12,647 nt of DNA, taken from assembly GCA_947632685.1 (NCBI GenBank), contig CANRQD010000028.1:1-12647 (forward strand). Reading direction: 5' to 3'. This document shows positions 1 through 7,894 of the stretch, piece after piece. The position numbers were made by a program, and so were the translations under genes. A model generated the notes under the pieces. The model saw only the letters and a program-made list of their open reading frames with translations, was not told where the DNA came from and did not search any database. The stretch is from an uncultured Bacilli bacterium (GTDB lineage Bacteria; Bacillota_I; Bacilli_A; RF39; UBA660). How positions within the stretch are numbered: the first letter of the stretch is position 1; every line of letters begins with the position of its first letter.

Positions 1-189
1 GTAAAAGAAAAAACAAAGAAAGAATATACAGAAATGTTACAGATGTTATCAATAAATCCAAGTGATTTTAATTATCCGGCTATTCTTTACATAAAAAATG
101 GAATAATGTATTCAAATATAATAAATATAGATAGTGATAAAACAGCAGATCAATATATTAAAGATTATGAATTAAAGAAAGTAAAGTAG
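1..189 (+). CDS. C-terminal fragment of an upstream protein, possibly thioredoxin-fold
   Basis: An open frame runs from the window edge to a TAG at 187-189, giving the last 62 residues of a protein whose start lies outside. The segment 'YPAILYIKNGIMYSNI' resembles the thioredoxin-fold stretch in which a conserved cis-proline precedes a beta strand and a Gly-containing turn, and a Lys-rich helix ends the protein. No CxxC motif is visible because that part would lie upstream. The fold assignment is tentative and rests only on this pattern. A hairpin terminator follows directly, so the gene probably belongs to a different transcription unit from the pilus operon downstream. If it is a thiol-disulfide protein, its closeness to a very cysteine-rich secreted protein would be relevant, but nothing in the visible part proves this. 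Confidence 0.6.
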   Translation, partial: VKEKTKKEYTEMLQMLSINPSDFNYPAILYIKNGIMYSNIINIDSDKTADQYIKDYELKKVK

Positions 190-219
190 AAGATATTTAG
201 CAAATATCTTTTATTTTTT
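188..219 (+). terminator. Intrinsic terminator after the upstream gene
   Basis: A perfect 8-bp inverted repeat, AGATATTT (191-198) and AAATATCT (202-209), encloses a 3-base AGC loop. It extends by further A-T/G-T pairs at its base and is followed by the T-rich run 210-219. The stem is almost all A-T, so it may be modest in strength, but the stem-loop plus T-tract directly behind a stop codon is the standard rho-independent layout. Confidence 0.75.
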
Positions 220-237
220 GTATAAATAAGCTATAAT
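209..237 (+). promoter_or_regulatory. Candidate promoter for the surface/Tad operon
   Basis: A consensus -10 hexamer TATAAT lies at 232-237, 36 bases before the first operon ATG. The matching -35 at 17-bp spacing (about 209-214, TTTTAT) is poor and overlaps the terminator T-tract. This is the only long upstream non-coding gap before the packed genes, so it is the most plausible main promoter for 274-12335. The -10 is convincing and the -35 is not. Confidence 0.5.
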
Positions 238-273
238 ATAAAAAGATAGGATAAATAATAGGAAGTGATATAA

Positions 274-1836
274 ATGATATTTAGAAAGCCATATGCATTT
301 TTAATAAAAAATTTTAAAAAAATACATTTTATATTACTTTTATTATGTGCATTTGTATATTATAAAACAATGCAATTAACAAGTTTTATATCTGATTTTG
401 TTAAATATTTAAGTTATGATAAGGAATTAGAGCCTATAACCCAATATACCAATTTATTATTTTATGTATCCATTATTTTAATTATGGTTATTGTAGTTAC
501 CCTAGTAATATTACTTAAAAGAAAAAATAAGCCTTGGAAGGCATATCTAGTTTTATTATTAACTTATTTTGAAATATTTTTAATATTTAGTTATACTCAA
601 AGTTATTTTGCTAAAGGTGAATTATCAACTACTGCACCAGCTCGTGCTATACATGATTTCTTATTTATTGGAACTTTACCACAATATATTTCATTTGTAA
701 TTTTATTTATAAGAATTAGTGGTCTTGATTTAAATAAATTTGGTTTTAAAAATGATAAGGAATTTCTGGAATTAGAACAAAATGATAGAGAAGAATTTGA
801 ACTTAGTGTTAATATAGATAAAGAAGGTTTTAAAAGAACATATAAAAAAATAATTAGATTAATTGGTTATTTCTATGAGGAACATAGGTTTATTATGAAT
901 ATTTTAATATCGGTAGCAGGTATATCACTAATTGGCTATACTTATTATTATTTTGGTGTAGCCCATAAAACTATTAAAGAATCAAAAAATTTAGATGCCA
1001 ATGGATATAGTATTACTATAAATAAAAGTTATTATACAAATAGAGATAAAAAAGGAAATATTATAGAGAAAGATAGCAGTTTTGTAATTGTTAACATTAC
1101 TATTATAAATAATAGTGGTCAAAGAGAATTTGATGCAAATAATTTTCACTTAGTTAATGGTAATAATGATATAACATTTTCTGAAGGAATGTATTCTAAA
1201 GACTTTGATGATATAGGTAATAGTTATAGTAATAGAGCCTTTAATAAAGGAGAAAAAAGAACGTTTGCAATGGTTTTTAAAGTTGATAAAAATCTTAATA
1301 AAAATAATTTTGTTTTATACTATCAGCAATATAAATCTTCTAAAAAAGTATATTTAAGAAAAATTAAACTTAATTTATATGATATTTCTTCAATTAAAAC
1401 TAATTCTAGTAAAAAATTAGGAGAAGAAATTACAATAAAGTTTCCAAATGGTGAAAAAGAAAATATAACTTTTGAAGATGTAGCTATAGAAGATAATTCA
1501 CAATATAATATTGAAGTATGTGGAGCTGATGATACATGTAGTGTAAAGACAAGAAATATTGCAGCTGGAACTAATTATAAAAACTTAAAAATAGGATTTT
1601 CATCAGATAACTATGAAGGACAAAATTTAATTGACTTTTCTGCTAGTTATGGTAAAATTAAATATATAGATAATGAGAATATAGCAAAAGAAATAGAAAT
1701 TAAAGATTCACTACAAAATAAAGAATATTTAGGTAAATATGTATATATTAAAGTTCCAAGTGAGATAGAAAAAGCAAAAGAAATAGATATTATATATACA
1801 GTTAGAAATCAAAAATATTATTATAAAATACGATAG
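274..1836 (+). CDS. Multi-pass membrane protein with DUF4352-like extracellular domain
   Basis: This 520-residue protein heads the operon. Five hydrophobic segments are visible at about 18-34, 61-81, 90-108, 127-148 and 206-228. A soluble, presumably extracellular half follows. Residues about 243-350 have the pattern of DUF4352/telokin-like Ig-fold domains ('SSFVIVNITIINNSG', then a residue-rich strand 'NFHLVNG' and 'NKGEKRTFAMVFKV'). A second beta-rich region (about 370-520) contains a close cysteine pair, C416 and C422, which could form a disulfide. The start is supported by AGGAAGTG at 260-267, about 6 bases upstream of the ATG. The stop overlaps the ribosome binding site of the next gene. 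I do not recognise a specific function. Position suggests an accessory membrane component of the pilus/surface system. The domain assignment is by pattern only. Confidence 0.8.
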   Translation: MIFRKPYAFLIKNFKKIHFILLLLCAFVYYKTMQLTSFISDFVKYLSYDKELEPITQYTNLLFYVSIILIMVIVVTLVILLKRKNKPWKAYLVLLLTYFEIFLIFSYTQSYFAKGELSTTAPARAIHDFLFIGTLPQYISFVILFIRISGLDLNKFGFKNDKEFLELEQNDREEFELSVNIDKEGFKRTYKKIIRLIGYFYEEHRFIMNILISVAGISLIGYTYYYFGVAHKTIKESKNLDANGYSITINKSYYTNRDKKGNIIEKDSSFVIVNITIINNSGQREFDANNFHLVNGNNDITFSEGMYSKDFDDIGNSYSNRAFNKGEKRTFAMVFKVDKNLNKNNFVLYYQQYKSSKKVYLRKIKLNLYDISSIKTNSSKKLGEEITIKFPNGEKENITFEDVAIEDNSQYNIEVCGADDTCSVKTRNIAAGTNYKNLKIGFSSDNYEGQNLIDFSASYGKIKYIDNENIAKEIEIKDSLQNKEYLGKYVYIKVPSEIEKAKEIDIIYTVRNQKYYYKIR

Positions 1837-1845
1837 GAGAAAAAT

Positions 1846-3645
1846 ATGAAGGGTAAGTTAAGTGATTTAAGTGATAAGAATTTAAAAAAGATAAAAATAA
1901 TAATAGGTTTATTTATAGCAATATTATTGATTTGGCTCCTAATTGTTAATCCTTTAATAAAATTTAATAAAGCTGAGAAACAAGTTATGGAAGCTACTAA
2001 AAGGTATTTTGAAATTAATAGTAATCTATTACCGACAGGTAAAAAAGTAAGAACTGTAACATTACAAAAATTATATGATAAAGATTTAATTAGTGAAGAT
2101 TTAAAATCTCCTTATACTTCTAAAGAATGTGATGCTAAAACATCATGGGGTAAAGTTAGAAAAGAAGATAATGAATATAAATATTATGCATATTTAAAAT
2201 GTGGAATTTTATCATCAAAAGTTGATCATAAAGGCCCTGAAATCACATTAAAGGGTAATGATATAGTAACAATTGAAAAAGGAGAAAAATATGAAGATTT
2301 AGGTGTAAAAAGTGTAGTAGATGATACTGATGGTAATATAAGTATCAGTAAAGTTACTATAGATACATCTAAAGTAAATACAAATAAAAATGGTACATAT
2401 GAAGTTACATATAAAGTAAAAGATAGTTTTAATAATGAGACTGTAAAAATAAGAACAGTAAAAGTGCAACAAATATTAGATCAGATAGTAGAAAAAGATA
2501 CAAAGAAAACTAATAATGCTTATAAAGGATTTGTTGAAAATAATTATATAAAATTAGATGGTATAATATTTAAAATAGTTGGACTTAATGATGATGGAAG
2601 TGTAAAAGTAGTTTCAAAAGAACCGTTATCAATAGTAGATTATAATAATGTTGATGAATGGTTAAATGAGTATTTTTATAATAAATTTTCAGATAGCGCT
2701 AAAGATTATATAAAAACAAATAGTAAATGGTGTAATGAAAAAGTATCTAATCCAGAAAATTATACTACATGTAATAGTTATTCTAAAAAGAAAGCTATAG
2801 GATTATTATCTGTTGCTGATATTAATAATTCAAAAGGAGAAGATAATAATTATAACATAGTTATTTCATCAAAAACTTGGACAAGTAATATTTCTTCATC
2901 AAATAAAACAGTAACATATTATACAGAAGAAAAATATACAAATACAGAAAATAATACTAATTTGGTTGTATATCCAGTATTAAATATTAAAAAAGATTCT
3001 TATATTGTTGAAGGAAATGGTAATTCAGATAATCCTTATGTTTTAAAAAATAATTCAGAAACTTTAAATATCGGAGATAATATATCAGATGCTAAAGTAG
3101 GAGAATATATAAATTATTCTGGATATATTTGGAGAGTTATTGAAAAAGAATCAGATGGTACTACTAAAATTATTATGGAGGATGCTGTTTCAGCTAATGA
3201 TAATGGTTACTATACAAAATTTACAGATAAATCTAAGATAAATTATAATACAAATGAAAAAGGAAATATAGGATATAAACTGAATAATGAATTAACAACT
3301 TATGTTAATACAAAACTATTTGATAAAAAGAAAGCAAATATTTTAAATTATACTGATGAGATAAGTTATAGTGGAAAAACTAATAATAAAACTTATTCAT
3401 CTAAATTGCATTTACCTAGTATGTATGATTTATTTAGTTCTAGTCTTAATTTTGATTATTGGTTTGGAAATTATTCATCAAATTCCAATACAGGTTGTTT
3501 AATGACATATGATAATAAAATATATTGTGGTAAATATAATGTAGATTCTGAAACAGAATTAAGAATAGTAGGATATCTTAATGAAAAAGTTATTATAAAA
3601 AGTGGTAATGGAACTAGTGATAATCCTTATACAATAACAAAATAG
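1846..3645 (+). CDS. Single-pass surface protein: pilin-like stalk, DUF5011 Ig-like domain, two repeat modules
   Basis: This 599-residue protein has one N-terminal membrane segment (about 17-37) followed by a region (41-121) that looks like a pseudopilin head: a helix 'EKQVMEATKRYFE', then 'VTLQKLYDKDLI', and a cysteine pair C95/C119. Residues about 130-208 match DUF5011/bacterial Ig-like domains: 'GPEITLKG', 'YEDLGV', 'DDTDGNIS', 'NGTYEVTYKVKDSFNN'. The C-terminal two thirds hold two related modules. The first starts 'YIKLDGIIFKIVGLNDDG' and ends in GNGNSDNPY (390-398). The second starts 'YINYSGYIWRVIEKESDG' and ends in GNGTSDNPY (587-595). Such modules (DUF6273-like) are frequent in gut Bacillota surface proteins; the assignment here is from memory. 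The start is set by AGGAG at the previous stop. The protein is probably anchored by its N-terminus and displayed outside as an adhesion or minor-pilin-like part. Function is inferred. Confidence 0.82.
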   Translation: MKGKLSDLSDKNLKKIKIIIGLFIAILLIWLLIVNPLIKFNKAEKQVMEATKRYFEINSNLLPTGKKVRTVTLQKLYDKDLISEDLKSPYTSKECDAKTSWGKVRKEDNEYKYYAYLKCGILSSKVDHKGPEITLKGNDIVTIEKGEKYEDLGVKSVVDDTDGNISISKVTIDTSKVNTNKNGTYEVTYKVKDSFNNETVKIRTVKVQQILDQIVEKDTKKTNNAYKGFVENNYIKLDGIIFKIVGLNDDGSVKVVSKEPLSIVDYNNVDEWLNEYFYNKFSDSAKDYIKTNSKWCNEKVSNPENYTTCNSYSKKKAIGLLSVADINNSKGEDNNYNIVISSKTWTSNISSSNKTVTYYTEEKYTNTENNTNLVVYPVLNIKKDSYIVEGNGNSDNPYVLKNNSETLNIGDNISDAKVGEYINYSGYIWRVIEKESDGTTKIIMEDAVSANDNGYYTKFTDKSKINYNTNEKGNIGYKLNNELTTYVNTKLFDKKKANILNYTDEISYSGKTNNKTYSSKLHLPSMYDLFSSSLNFDYWFGNYSSNSNTGCLMTYDNKIYCGKYNVDSETELRIVGYLNEKVIIKSGNGTSDNPYTITK

Positions 3646-3670
3646 TATTATTATACAGGGGAATAAGTAT

Positions 3671-4441
3671 ATGAATAAAAAAACTCAAAGATTAAAATTA
3701 AAAACTATACATATTGTTATTGCAATACTAATAATTATATGTATAGTTCTAATACTAATATTTAAACCTTACTATAAAGTAGAAAATAGAATAAAAAAAC
3801 TTTCAACTAGTTATAGTAATACCTCTGATAAGCCATTAGGTTGGTTAAGAGTACAAGGTACTAATATTGATTTTCCAATATTTTACTATAATGATGTAGA
3901 CAATATTGGTGATCCAAGTTATGATTTAGGCTGGAATTTTGAAGATAATAGAAAATTAGTAAATAGAACTGTGTTGTTATCTCATAATATGAAAAATGTT
4001 TCTTCAAAACCTTTGATAGCTGATAAAAATCATGGTAGATTTGAACAATTAATGTCATTTATATATTATGATTTTGTAAAAAATAATAAATATATAGAAT
4101 ATACAACGAATGGTAAAAATTATTTATTTAAAATATATGCAATATCATTACAATATGAAGATGATGTAAATTTATATAATATAGATAAAAAAGATAAAAA
4201 GGAATATATAAAAAATGCCATAGATAATAGCTATTTTGATTTTGATGTAGATGTATCTAGTGATGATAAACTATTAACTTTAGTTACATGTACAAGATTC
4301 TATGGTGATTCTGATTATTCTTTTGTTGTAGATGCTAGACAAGTTAGAAAATTAGAAATAAGAAATAATTATAAAGTTACTGAGAAAAGTAATTATAAAA
4401 AAATTAAAAAAATTTTAAATGGAGATGATAAAAATGAATAA
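3671..4441 (+). CDS. Sortase, class B-like transpeptidase
   Basis: This 256-residue protein has an N-terminal membrane anchor (about 14-30) and a sortase beta-barrel. Sortases cut a sorting motif in an exported protein and join it to cell-wall precursor or to another pilin. The catalytic histidine is H105 in 'LLSHNM' and the catalytic cysteine is C207 in 'TLVTCTR'. The motifs 'GWLRVQGTNIDFPIFY' and 'FVVDARQVR' are typical of the class B-like group. The usual arginine just before the last strand is replaced here by 'DYSFVV', so R209, two residues after the cysteine, or R223 may take that role. The gene lies between two exported proteins, and its last 8 bases overlap the preferred start of the next gene, implying coupled translation. 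No protein in the window shows a complete LPxTG- or NPxTN-type sorting signal, so its substrate is unresolved. The start is preceded by AGGGG. Confidence 0.92.
   Translation: MNKKTQRLKLKTIHIVIAILIIICIVLILIFKPYYKVENRIKKLSTSYSNTSDKPLGWLRVQGTNIDFPIFYYNDVDNIGDPSYDLGWNFEDNRKLVNRTVLLSHNMKNVSSKPLIADKNHGRFEQLMSFIYYDFVKNNKYIEYTTNGKNYLFKIYAISLQYEDDVNLYNIDKKDKKEYIKNAIDNSYFDFDVDVSSDDKLLTLVTCTRFYGDSDYSFVVDARQVRKLEIRNNYKVTEKSNYKKIKKILNGDDKNE
4421..4436 (+). promoter_or_regulatory. Ribosome binding site deciding the start of the large secreted protein
   Basis: GGAG at 4421-4424 sits 9 bases before the ATG at 4434. Two upstream in-frame ATGs, 4419 and 4425, overlap or directly follow this GGAG and have no suitable site of their own. 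The 4434 start also gives a clean signal peptide beginning MNKKYK. The site lies inside the 3' end of the sortase gene. Confidence 0.7.
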
Positions 4442-7400
4442 AAAATATAAAATAACTCTAATTTATTTAATAATTATAGGATTATTTCTAATTAGTCCTC
4501 AAACTATTTTTGCAAGTAATTCTACAAAAGGTAAAGCAGGAAATAGTTTTACTGCATGTGCAAAGAATATATGTAAAGATGATTTTAAGATAACTATGGA
4601 TGTTGATAAATATGATCAAAATGCATGGAAAACAAGTGTTGTTGGACAATATGAATATACGGTATCTGATAGAACTGTCAAAGTAACAGTTCCACAAACT
4701 GCACTTGATCAAGGTGCTGTTTATAGAGTTAGAATTTTTTATGGTAAATACGGAACTGTTGATAATAGTGACTTTTTTTCATTAGATGAATTAGATGATG
4801 TAGATGCTGATGATTTAGATGATGGAATTAAAGTTGTTAAAACTCAGATAAAAAAAGGTGGAGGAGCAGTAAATAAAAATAGAGAAGCAGTTAATGTATC
4901 TCGTGAAGCTAATTCAAATGTTTTAAAAATTGATGTACATTCTGGATATGAAGCAGTTGTTGTAGCATATTTAAGCAAAGATGTTGTGACCAATAAAAAA
5001 TGTGATGGAAAAAAAGTTACATGTATAAATGGAAAAGATACAGAAATTGTTAATGGTAGCGCAACATTAGCGGGTGTTTCAGCATCAGAATATGTTCAAA
5101 ACCCAAAATCATCTATACTAGTTAAAAATCTACGTGCTAGAGGTGAAGAATATGGACAAGCCTGTGATAATGCTTATAAAGGTGTATATGATTCAGAAAC
5201 AGCTGGTAAAAAATCAAAATCAGATGATAAAAAATATACAATACCAGAAGGCGATACAGCTGCTTTAGAAAAATATAGAAACTATTATTATAACCCAATT
5301 ATTGGAGACTATTATTGTAATAGATCTACTGTTGCATTTAATTTAACTAGTGCTCAAATTGCTAAACTTGCTAATAGAACATTAAAATTATTTTATTCAA
5401 GTTGGAAAACATCTAATAGTGCAAGTGATTCTTCAGGTAGTGGAACATCTAGTTCAGGTTCTTCAACTAGTTCTGGAAATACGTATGATGAAATAAATAG
5501 TTATGTAAATACTTTACAAAGTAATCCAAATGTTAAAACTGTTACAAATACAGATATAAGTTTACAATGTGAAAATGATTTAAAAGAAGGTACTGGTAGT
5601 AAAGAATATTTATATGTTGATAAAAAAGACATTACAACTTCTAAATTATCAGATGGATCTACTCCTGTTGTTTGTAATACTATATGTTATGAACATTTAA
5701 CAGTTACATATGATCCTCCTGTAGCATCAATAGCTGGATTATGTTTTACTTATAAAGTTACAGTAAAAAGTGAAACAAAATGTGGTGTAAAATATAATCA
5801 AGATTTAATTGATGGTGGACCTCAAACCTCTGGAGGTAGTAGTTCATCAGGAAGCGGAGGCTTGGTTGGAAAATTACAAAAAGAAATGTGTTCTCCTGTT
5901 CCTATATGTGATAAAGATTCATCACATACTCAAGCAGGTCCTTCTAAAGATTTCGATGATTGTATAAATGATTGTGATGGCGGTAAATATAGTCAAAGTT
6001 GTATAAATAAATGTTATACAAAAGTTTATGGAAATAAACAAACTACTAAATCTAATAATAAGAAAAATAGTAATATAGAAAAAACAACTAATGATAAAGA
6101 AGAAAATTCAACGACTAATTTAAATTTATTAACATCTGAAATGAAGGATACTACTAGTGGTGTATTAAAAATTGCTGATAAACATACTTGGAATGAAAGT
6201 AATCTTAAAGGATATTTTAAACAATCATCAGCTGTAGCTAAATGTAATACTAAACAAAAAATTAGGAACAATATTGATTATTGTGCAGAATATTTCTTTG
6301 AAGCAAAAACATTATATCCTAAAGGAAAATATAATAATGCTGGTACTAAATGGAAAAGTGATATAGCAAAATCAAGAAATAAAATTAATCGAAATGATGT
6401 TTGGGATTCAATAGGTAGGGCATCACCTTATTATATAAGAGATAAACAATCTACTAAAGAATTAATTTTATCAATAGTAGATGTAGATATTCATAATGGT
6501 AGACCATATTTTATAGATGAAAATGGTATAAAAAGACAGCATGTTGAAAATGGAATTGGTTATGCTTGTAATGAAGTATGTAGTTTTACAGGATGTAGTT
6601 CTAAAAATGCATTATCACCTAATGCTTTTGTAAATGGTTTAAATATATCAGAGAATAAAGATGATGGTAATAGTAGCAGCAGTAGTAGTTCAAGTAGTAG
6701 TGATAATGATGATATGTCTAAGATTGAAGCTGCTGTTGAAGATTGTAGAGTATCTTCTGCATGTGAAACAACAGAGACAACATCTAATTTTGATATAAAA
6801 ATAATTAATCCACGTGAAGAAAATGAAAAAAATGAAGTAGAGAAATCTGGATCTACTATGTTAGGTAATATTACACCTTCATCTGAAAATATGATTTGTA
6901 CAGATGATGGTGAAAGTGATGAAACTCCTGATCCAGAAGACGTATTCTCAATGTTTGTTCCAGCATATGAAAATGATAATACTAAGTATGGAATATTAGG
7001 ATTATGTTATGATAATACTACATCAAATCCACAGTATCAAACTACAATAACTTTCCCAGGTTCATGGATAAATTATAAATCTAGAAATATATATTATGAT
7101 GGAGATTGTAATGATGATGCAGTACTTAAAGGTGGTTATTTCTGTAGTGCATATGATAGTACTGATGTAAATGTTAAATGGTGGAAATGGCGTAATCAAA
7201 CTAAGGACACAGATGGTAAGGTTATATATTCAACAAAACAAGAACCAGAAATAAATAATAATATTCAAGCATCAGCTAAGAATTTTGGTAAATATAACTG
7301 GAATATTAATTATTCATGTTTCTATGGAATTTGGGATGGATCTACAACTCCTCCTCCTGATGATCCTAAATGTGAAGGTGATGATTGCAACAAACATCCA

Positions 7401-7874
7401 AATCAAACTTATAAATTTAAGATTATAGATCAAGGTAAATTATTTACAGAAAATAGTAGTCAAAGACAAGGATATAACTGGACAAGTGCTGCTAAAATAG
7501 TAGCTGGTATTACAACAGGAGATGCAGATGCAGAAACATATAGTATAGATCCAGAAAAATATATTGAGTATTTAAATCAAAATGAAAATGATGAGAGAGT
7601 ATATAAAGAAACAGCAGAAGATGATTACTATATATATATACCTAGTGAAGGAATAGATTATATAAAGAAAAATAAAAATCAAAAATATACTGAATATAAT
7701 GGTAATTTTAGACAGGATCCTAATGTAAAAGGATTATTAAGATATACTAGTGATGTAATAAATGATTTATCAGGTAAGTCTGGTATAGTTATAAAAGCAG
7801 GAGATAATATACGACCACAATCAAATGGAAGAGGAACTAATAATAATTACACTAATATAGGTAATTTAAAGTAA
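4434..7874 (+). CDS. Large cysteine-rich secreted protein, putative adhesin or pilus-associated surface protein
   Basis: This 1,146-residue protein (from the 4434 start) begins with a classic signal peptide: a Lys-rich N-terminus, a hydrophobic core and a likely cleavage after A27 in 'TIFAS'. About 31 cysteines are spread along the mature part, many in close pairs such as CINDC (5961-5975) and CINKC (6000-6014), suggesting many disulfides outside the cell. Segments are separated by flexible linkers: Ser/Gly-rich (nt 5411-5480 and 5820-5865), Lys/Asn/Thr-rich (about 6030-6120) and a run of ten serines (6672-6701). An acidic stretch with 'DELDDVDADDLDDG' lies near the N-terminus. The C-terminal region has 'GYNWTSAAKIV' and ends hydrophilic, with no LPxTG motif, no C-terminal membrane helix and no basic tail. 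It lies between a sortase and Tad genes, so a role as displayed adhesin or pilus-tip protein is a reasonable inference. I recognise no defined domain family. Confidence 0.85.
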   Translation: MNKKYKITLIYLIIIGLFLISPQTIFASNSTKGKAGNSFTACAKNICKDDFKITMDVDKYDQNAWKTSVVGQYEYTVSDRTVKVTVPQTALDQGAVYRVRIFYGKYGTVDNSDFFSLDELDDVDADDLDDGIKVVKTQIKKGGGAVNKNREAVNVSREANSNVLKIDVHSGYEAVVVAYLSKDVVTNKKCDGKKVTCINGKDTEIVNGSATLAGVSASEYVQNPKSSILVKNLRARGEEYGQACDNAYKGVYDSETAGKKSKSDDKKYTIPEGDTAALEKYRNYYYNPIIGDYYCNRSTVAFNLTSAQIAKLANRTLKLFYSSWKTSNSASDSSGSGTSSSGSSTSSGNTYDEINSYVNTLQSNPNVKTVTNTDISLQCENDLKEGTGSKEYLYVDKKDITTSKLSDGSTPVVCNTICYEHLTVTYDPPVASIAGLCFTYKVTVKSETKCGVKYNQDLIDGGPQTSGGSSSSGSGGLVGKLQKEMCSPVPICDKDSSHTQAGPSKDFDDCINDCDGGKYSQSCINKCYTKVYGNKQTTKSNNKKNSNIEKTTNDKEENSTTNLNLLTSEMKDTTSGVLKIADKHTWNESNLKGYFKQSSAVAKCNTKQKIRNNIDYCAEYFFEAKTLYPKGKYNNAGTKWKSDIAKSRNKINRNDVWDSIGRASPYYIRDKQSTKELILSIVDVDIHNGRPYFIDENGIKRQHVENGIGYACNEVCSFTGCSSKNALSPNAFVNGLNISENKDDGNSSSSSSSSSSDNDDMSKIEAAVEDCRVSSACETTETTSNFDIKIINPREENEKNEVEKSGSTMLGNITPSSENMICTDDGESDETPDPEDVFSMFVPAYENDNTKYGILGLCYDNTTSNPQYQTTITFPGSWINYKSRNIYYDGDCNDDAVLKGGYFCSAYDSTDVNVKWWKWRNQTKDTDGKVIYSTKQEPEINNNIQASAKNFGKYNWNINYSCFYGIWDGSTTPPPDDPKCEGDDCNKHPNQTYKFKIIDQGKLFTENSSQRQGYNWTSAAKIVAGITTGDADAETYSIDPEKYIEYLNQNENDERVYKETAEDDYYIYIPSEGIDYIKKNKNQKYTEYNGNFRQDPNVKGLLRYTSDVINDLSGKSGIVIKAGDNIRPQSNGRGTNNNYTNIGNLK
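6672..6701 (+). repeat. AGY trinucleotide tract encoding ten serines
   Basis: Ten consecutive serine codons, mainly AGT with two AGC and one TCA, form a short imperfect trinucleotide repeat inside the large secreted protein. They are flanked by Asp/Asn-rich residues. The tract acts as a flexible linker, and copy-number change would alter linker length without shifting the frame. Confidence 0.85.
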
Positions 7875-7894
7875 ATATAACGAGGTGAAAAAAT

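Noticed and set aside
3604..3645. C-terminal 'NPYTITK' of the modular protein as an NPxTN-like sortase signal
   Set aside because: The same NPY motif occurs inside the protein (396-398) as the end of the first repeat module. No hydrophobic helix or basic tail follows it.
4488..4712. Reverse-strand open frames (also at 3861-4058, 6026-6271, 9149-9340 and 12083-12301)
   Set aside because: They lie wholly or mostly inside well-supported forward genes, have no ribosome binding sites and show no recognisable protein pattern. They are shadows of AT-rich coding sequence.
4771..4779. T7 homopolymer in the large secreted protein as a phase-variation switch
   Set aside because: Seven Ts in such an AT-rich genome is ordinary, and the frame is intact on both sides. 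There is no sign of slippage.
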